Shown: piece after piece, positions 59,252 through 64,000 of the stretch
Layout: every line of letters begins with the position of its first letter
Numbering within the stretch: the stretch's first letter is position 1
Origin: Paraflavitalea soli
GTDB lineage: Bacteria > Bacteroidota > Bacteroidia > Chitinophagales > Chitinophagaceae
DNA: 64,000 nt
NCBI RefSeq assembly: GCF_003555545.1
Contig: NZ_CP032157.1
Span: 1,306,546 to 1,370,545 of the forward strand
Reading direction: 5' to 3'
Position numbers and translations under genes: made by a program
The notes under the pieces: model-generated
What the model saw: the letters and a program-made list of their open reading frames with translations, nothing else
The model's database searches: none
Told to the model about the DNA's origin: nothing

Positions 59252-62200
59252 TTATTTGCCTGCATCATACAACCATACCCGCAGCAGGGATAGCAGTTGG
59301 TCAATATCCACCGGTTTGCTGATATAGTCCGATGCACCGGCCTCTATACATTTTTCCCGGTCGCCTGTCATGGCTTTGGCGGTAACGGCAATCACTGGCA
59401 ATTTACTGAAAGCGGGGTTAGCTTTGATGCGTTTGGTCGATTCATAGCCATCCATTTCCGGCATCATCATATCCATCAATACGATATCCACGCCGGGATG
59501 TTCCTGCAATTGCCGCAGCGCCTCTTTCCCGTCCATGGCGGATACTACCTTCATATGATAGGCTTCCAGGGCTTTGGTAAGGGAGTAGATATTGCGGATA
59601 TCATCATCGGCGATCAATACGGTCTTATCTTTTAACACTTCCTGCAATAGGCCCAGATTGTTGGACGACCTGCCGGAGTTGGCGTCTTTTTCTCCCACCA
59701 GGTGCAAGAAAAGGGAGACTTCATCCAGTATGCGCTGGTAGGAGTGGGCTGTTTTGATCACAATAGAATCGGCATACTGCCTGATCTTCATTTCTTCGGC
59801 CCTGGAAAGGTTCTTGCCAGTAAAAATGATGATGGGTATATTTTCCAGGCCAGGTGTTTTCTTCACTTCATCGAGCGTATCATAGGATCGCTGGTTAGGA
59901 ATGCCCATATCCAGTATTACACAGTTCACTTCTTTTTGAAGCAGGGCCTCTACGCTGCCGATCACAGTATTTTTGATCTCTGTATTGACCTTGAAGTTTT
60001 CCAGGTAATAGGCCAGCGCTTTGGCGTGCTTCATGTTCTCTTCCACAATGAGCACTTTGCGTGGATTGTTGGTGAGCATGAATTCAATACGGGCAAAAAT
60101 ATCCTGCATTTGCTCATAGGCTACGGGCTTATTGATGAAGTCTACCGCTCCTTTGGAAATGCTCTTGTATTTGCCATCATAGGCGCTCATCATGTGTACG
60201 GGTATATGCCTGGTTTGCGGATTGTTCTTGAGGTCTTCCATTACTTCCCAACCATCTTTCACAGGCAACTGTATATCCAGCAGGATGCCTGCCGGCATAA
60301 ATTGTAAAGCCAGTGCCAGTGCTTCATCGCCCCGTACACTCACCACGCCCTTATAACCTTTGTTGCGGGTATAGTCCAACAAGGATTTGGCAAAATTGGT
60401 ATCGTCTTCCACAATGAGGATCACTTTGTCGCGGTGATTGATCTTGTGCCGGTCATCGGGTACATTCTCGGGTATGATATCGCTGATATAGCGCTGACGT
60501 AATTCCTGCGCAGGTACAGGCAAAGGCAATGACGACGGTGCCTGGGTGCCTGGCTGATCAGGCTGCAAGGGGCGGTCGGTGTTGGTGGTCCCACCCAAGG
60601 CTGCAAGGGCCTGGGATAAAGGGATGTGTACGGAGAATTCACTGCCCTGGCCGGGTTCGCTTTCCAATAGTATTTCGCCACCCAGCAGCCTGGCCAGTTG
60701 GCGGCTGATGGATAGGCCCAACCCGGTACCACCATATTTGCGGCGGGTAGACCCATCGGCTTGCTGGAAGGCTTCAAAGATGATCTTTTGCTTATCCGGA
60801 GAAATACCAATACCGGTGTCTTTTACCGTAAAGGCAATGGTATGGCCCTCACTGCCAGGCATGGATATGTTCAGGGCTACATATCCCTTGGCGGTGAATT
60901 TTAGTGCATTGGCAATAAGGTTCTTGATGATCTGTTCCAGGCGCAGCCTGTCGGTCTCAATAATGCCCTGTACGTTGTTGTCGATGGTGGTTTTGAATGC
61001 AATGCCTTTCTCTTTGGCCATGGGGCCGAAAAGGGCTACCATATCATCGACTATTTCCTGTACCGGTACATCGGCATACTGCAGTTCCATCTTGCCTGCT
61101 TCGATCTTCGAGAGGTCCAGTATCTCATCGATCAGCGACAGCAGTCCATGACCAGAGCTTTGTATTACCCGGGCATATTCTATTTGTTCGCTGGAGAGGT
61201 TTTGCTCATTGTTTTCCGACATCAGCCTCGACAGCAGGAGTATGGAGTTGAGTGGAGTGCGCAATTCGTGCGACATATTGGCGAGGAACTCCGATTTGTA
61301 GCGGGTGCTTTGTTCCAGCTCTTCTGCCTTTTTCTGTATCTCCAGGTTCCTTTCAAATACCAGCTGGTTCTTCTCTTCCAGCAGGCGGGCCCTTTCTTCC
61401 AGTTCTCCATTGGCCTCTACCAGTTCTTCCTGTTGTACTTTCAGTTCTTCTTCCGATGCCTGCAGCTTTTCTGTCTGGGCTTCCAGTTCGCTGTTGATAT
61501 TCTCCATTTCATTGTGCTGGGCCTGCAATTCTTCCGACTGCGACTGGGTTTCTTCCAACAGTTCCTGCAGGCGGCGGCGGCTTTCTATGCTGTTAATGAC
61601 AGTGCCTATATTGTGAGCAGCCGATTCAAGGAAGATAATTTCGGTTGGGGTATATGCTTTAATAGCTGCCAGTTCGATCACGCCCATGATCTTTTTTTCA
61701 AAGAAGAGAGGAATGGCAATAATGTTCTTCGGCTTGATGCTGCCAGTAGTATGGCTGATGGTAATGAGACCTTCAGGCACTTCTTGCAGGTAAATAGTAG
61801 AGGCGCTGTCGGCGCATTGTCCGGCGATGCCTTCTCCGAAAGCTATACGCGGTTTGGCGAGCTTTTCATCAAAAGCAAAACCTTTGATAAAGCGCAGGCT
61901 GGTATTGTCCTCGGCCAGGTAAAAAGCGCCGGCCTGGCTATTGGTATAATTGGCTACATAGGCTAATATACCATGTGATAACAGGGGCAATTCATATTCG
62001 CCCAGCATCTTTTCATTAAGGGCGGCAATACCTGTTTGGAGCCATTCCTTATCGGCCAGCAGGCCGAAGGAATGTTCCAGCGAATTGCCCATCTTATTGA
62101 GTGCTACACCCAGGCTGCCCAGTCCGTCTTCTCCTTTGTCCTGAACGCGTACGCTGTAATCGCCGGCAGATATCTTGTTGGCTACATCCTGGATGATATT

Positions 62201-62878
62201 GATGCGGCGGGTAATGTCTTTGTCTTTTTCCGCCAATGCCATCTGAAGGCGGGTGGTCTTCTCAAAATCGCTGTTGACCCGCATAAAGGAAATAACGGTG
62301 ATGATGAGGGAAAGGGCAGCGGCTATTACAATGAGAAGGGGAGTGTAGGTAGAGAACCGATTCATTCGTGCTGTGCGCATGGCCAGCAACTGCTCTTCTG
62401 TTTTTATCATTTCGTTGACTACCTGTCTTGCCTCATCCATATGTTTTTTGCCTTCCAGCAATTGTTCTGTAGTGACCTCTTCGCCACCGCGCTTTTGAAC
62501 GATGCGACGTTCCAGGTTCGATAAGCGCAATACCACTATTTCCTGTAGCCTGTTGGTACGCATTTCCTGTTGGCGGTTATCAGCTGTCAATGTTTTTAGC
62601 TGAACCACGTATGCCTTGGCGCTGTCAATAGAACCATTATACGGAGTCAGGAAGCGATCATCGCCGGTAAGGAGGTACCCCCGCTGACCCGTTTCCGCAT
62701 CTTTGAGGGTAGACATGATCTTTTCTACCAGTTGCTTCACTTCGTTGGTATGTTCTACCTCGCCGGCACTTTTCAGCAGGTTGCTGATGCTTACGTAAGA
62801 GGCTACAGAGCTTATGATCAACAGGAATAATGAAACACCAAAGCCAATTAACAGGTTCCGTTTAAAAGTCGATTTCAT
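59252..62878 (-). CDS. Large hybrid histidine kinase: CHASE3-HAMP-GAF-HisKA-HATPase-REC-REC-REC
   Basis: 1208 residues. A TM helix at ~8-28, a CHASE3-like periplasmic domain (GQRGYLLTGDDRFLTPY) to ~170, TM ~175-200, HAMP ~205-275, GAF ~285-435, a long coiled coil ~445-530 (Glu/Gln-rich), HisKA with NMSHELRTPLNS (phospho-His ~540), HATPase ~650-765. Three receivers follow: REC1 (Asp in LLDIQLP, ~869), REC2 (Asp in ILDMGIP, ~989) and REC3 (Asp in LMDMMMPEMDG, ~1136). REC2 is the most divergent but keeps its Asp. It is co-oriented with CheR and CheB, which may modify this kinase. Confidence 0.92.
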   Translation of the reverse strand: MKSTFKRNLLIGFGVSLFLLIISSVASYVSISNLLKSAGEVEHTNEVKQLVEKIMSTLKDAETGQRGYLLTGDDRFLTPYNGSIDSAKAYVVQLKTLTADNRQQEMRTNRLQEIVVLRLSNLERRIVQKRGGEEVTTEQLLEGKKHMDEARQVVNEMIKTEEQLLAMRTARMNRFSTYTPLLIVIAAALSLIITVISFMRVNSDFEKTTRLQMALAEKDKDITRRINIIQDVANKISAGDYSVRVQDKGEDGLGSLGVALNKMGNSLEHSFGLLADKEWLQTGIAALNEKMLGEYELPLLSHGILAYVANYTNSQAGAFYLAEDNTSLRFIKGFAFDEKLAKPRIAFGEGIAGQCADSASTIYLQEVPEGLITISHTTGSIKPKNIIAIPLFFEKKIMGVIELAAIKAYTPTEIIFLESAAHNIGTVINSIESRRRLQELLEETQSQSEELQAQHNEMENINSELEAQTEKLQASEEELKVQQEELVEANGELEERARLLEEKNQLVFERNLEIQKKAEELEQSTRYKSEFLANMSHELRTPLNSILLLSRLMSENNEQNLSSEQIEYARVIQSSGHGLLSLIDEILDLSKIEAGKMELQYADVPVQEIVDDMVALFGPMAKEKGIAFKTTIDNNVQGIIETDRLRLEQIIKNLIANALKFTAKGYVALNISMPGSEGHTIAFTVKDTGIGISPDKQKIIFEAFQQADGSTRRKYGGTGLGLSISRQLARLLGGEILLESEPGQGSEFSVHIPLSQALAALGGTTNTDRPLQPDQPGTQAPSSLPLPVPAQELRQRYISDIIPENVPDDRHKINHRDKVILIVEDDTNFAKSLLDYTRNKGYKGVVSVRGDEALALALQFMPAGILLDIQLPVKDGWEVMEDLKNNPQTRHIPVHMMSAYDGKYKSISKGAVDFINKPVAYEQMQDIFARIEFMLTNNPRKVLIVEENMKHAKALAYYLENFKVNTEIKNTVIGSVEALLQKEVNCVILDMGIPNQRSYDTLDEVKKTPGLENIPIIIFTGKNLSRAEEMKIRQYADSIVIKTAHSYQRILDEVSLFLHLVGEKDANSGRSSNNLGLLQEVLKDKTVLIADDDIRNIYSLTKALEAYHMKVVSAMDGKEALRQLQEHPGVDIVLMDMMMPEMDGYESTKRIKANPAFSKLPVIAVTAKAMTGDREKCIEAGASDYISKPVDIDQLLSLLRVWLYDAGK

Positions 62879-62993
62879 TGAAAGATTTATTAGGTACCTT
62901 TTTACAATGTTTGTATTCGATTTAGCACTTGTCGGCGAGATGGCAGCATTCGCATGCGTCGCAGGGGAAAGCTGTCACCTCTCCTTATTGACC

Positions 62994-64000
62994 TCATTGT
63001 TGCTTCACAGGAAGTATCATGATAAATGTACTGCCCTTGCCTTCTTTACTTTCGGCAGTAATCAGTCCATTATGGGTATCCATGATCTTTTTTACAATGG
63101 CCAGCCCAATGCCGGTGCCTTCATATTCCTCTCTCGAGTGCAGGCGCTGGAAAATAGAAAATATCTTATTGAGGTAGATCTCATTAAATCCAATGCCATT
63201 ATCTGTTACGGTAATACGGCAATACTTTCCGGCCGGTGAAGGGATGCTGTAAGGATCTTTCTCCGTCACCAGTACCGATCGGATATGGATAACGGGTTTG
63301 TCCCGTTTGTTGGAAAACTTGAGGGCGTTGCTCAGTATGTTTTGAAATACCTGCCTGATCTGGGCTGGTATCACCTCCAGGGCTGGGATATTATCGGTGT
63401 GAATGATGGCCTCTTTTTCCTGTATCAGCAGTTCCATGTCCACCAGTATTTCCTGGATCACGAGGTTGATATTGGTCGTCTCAAAAACACCGGATATGGA
63501 GAGCCGGCTATAATTGAGGACATCGGTGATCAGGTTATTCATGCGCTCGGAGGAATGGATCAGCCGGTTAATATAGCCTACGGCGTCGGAATTATTGGAC
63601 AGGAACCTGTCCCTGATGAGGTGACTGAATACCTGGATCTTGCGTAAAGGTTCTTTGAGGTCATGGGAAGCAACATAAGCAAACTGTTGGAGCTCATGAT
63701 TGCTCATCTCCAATTCCTTATTGGCCTGGACCAATTCCTGGGTGCGTTCATTTACCCGTTGTTCCAGCAGCTGGTTTACCATTTTCTGTTCATGAATATC
63801 AGTAAAGATGCCTACCCATTTCAGGATATTGTTTTCCTTTTTTACAGGTGTAAGGGTGAGGAGATGAATGCGGTATTCTTCCGACTTCAGTGGTCTGATC
63901 CTTAGTTCTGTTTCCAGCTGCAGACCGGCTCTTATAGCTTCTTCAATGCATTTTGCAATGGAGATAGCGCCGGGCGGCGTTTGCGGGAACATATCCTTAC
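62994..64000 (-). CDS. PAS-domain sensor histidine kinase, N-terminally truncated by the window edge
   Basis: The last ~335 residues of a longer protein; the frame is open through the right edge and the Met at 63992 is inside a PAS fold, so it is not the start. Visible parts: a PAS/PAC segment (ending ILKWVGIFTDIHEQK, ~60), a coiled coil, HisKA with FAYVASHDLKEPLRKIQ, and HATPase with NILSNALKFSNK, DNGIGFNEIYL and GTGIGLAIVKKIMD. It resembles cytosolic, phytochrome-like bacterial kinases. It is upstream of the hybrid kinase in the same direction, 115 bases apart. Confidence 0.9.
   Translation of the reverse strand, partial: KDMFPQTPPGAISIAKCIEEAIRAGLQLETELRIRPLKSEEYRIHLLTLTPVKKENNILKWVGIFTDIHEQKMVNQLLEQRVNERTQELVQANKELEMSNHELQQFAYVASHDLKEPLRKIQVFSHLIRDRFLSNNSDAVGYINRLIHSSERMNNLITDVLNYSRLSISGVFETTNINLVIQEILVDMELLIQEKEAIIHTDNIPALEVIPAQIRQVFQNILSNALKFSNKRDKPVIHIRSVLVTEKDPYSIPSPAGKYCRITVTDNGIGFNEIYLNKIFSIFQRLHSREEYEGTGIGLAIVKKIMDTHNGLITAESKEGKGSTFIMILPVKQQ

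Noticed and set aside
59702-60307. 201-codon frame antisense to the hybrid kinase
   Set aside because: Mirror of receiver-domain codons; composition rich in His/Phe/Ile typical of antisense frames.

Overview
The window looks like a chromosomal segment of a Bacteroidota bacterium, most likely family Chitinophagaceae. The basis is repeated TAnnTTTG-type -7 promoter elements (TACTTTTG, TAATTTTG), a fused SecDF, a LytS/LytTR pair, AraC regulators with membrane N-termini, a GH127 arabinofuranosidase with discoidin-like and Ig-like modules, and many gliding-phylum style lipoproteins. Family-level placement is inference. No rRNA, tRNA, CRISPR array, transposase or integrase was recognised.

Left edge (1-5.3 kb) is accessory DNA. 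It holds a gene tail and an Fn3 protein, then a leftward cassette (unknown 91-aa protein, SymE-like protein, short SSB). An array of alternating inverted 21-bp units follows that cassette, and a long rod-like RNA candidate precedes it. To the right lie an XRE regulator with a histone-H1-like Lys/Ala tail and an AAA-ATPase/TOPRIM-like pair resembling OLD/PARIS-type phage defence. The TOPRIM partner carries a one-base frameshift in a C run. This part is visibly more AT-rich than the flanks.

5.3-21 kb: a GH127 enzyme divergent from a membrane AraC regulator and a class-C-type serine hydrolase, with a shared CTATTCAAAT motif in both promoter regions; a ferredoxin/ferredoxin reductase operon; a Gly/Ser-linker lipoprotein; a PhnA protein; an S41-like protease; an ECF sigma/anti-sigma pair; a Trp-rich secreted protein; and an amidohydrolase.

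21-27.1 kb: a DNA-damage-tolerance cluster with a small putative regulator divergent from a DnaE-type polymerase and DinB, followed by a convergent SRAP protein and a small partner. A cluster of GAATAC/TTGT boxes lies in the divergent promoter region.

27.1-48 kb: mostly housekeeping and accessory metabolism. It includes a PHB-depolymerase-like lipoprotein, a GlxA-type regulator facing VOC and DoxX genes, a decayed YhcG/DUF1016 nuclease, acyl-CoA dehydrogenase, YggS with an unusual Ser/Pro insert, a duplicated structured element that may encode small RNAs, an intradiol dioxygenase, LytS/LytTR, glutaminyl-tRNA synthetase, a Cys/Gly-tailed membrane protein, M20 amidohydrolase, methylmalonyl-CoA mutase subunit, an IscA-type protein and an aminotransferase.

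48-64 kb: a MacB-type permease, SecDF, an RprXY-like two-component pair, a second copy of a YxxY-rich lipoprotein family, and a leftward signalling operon of PAS kinase, 1208-aa hybrid kinase, CheR and CheB that continues beyond the right edge.
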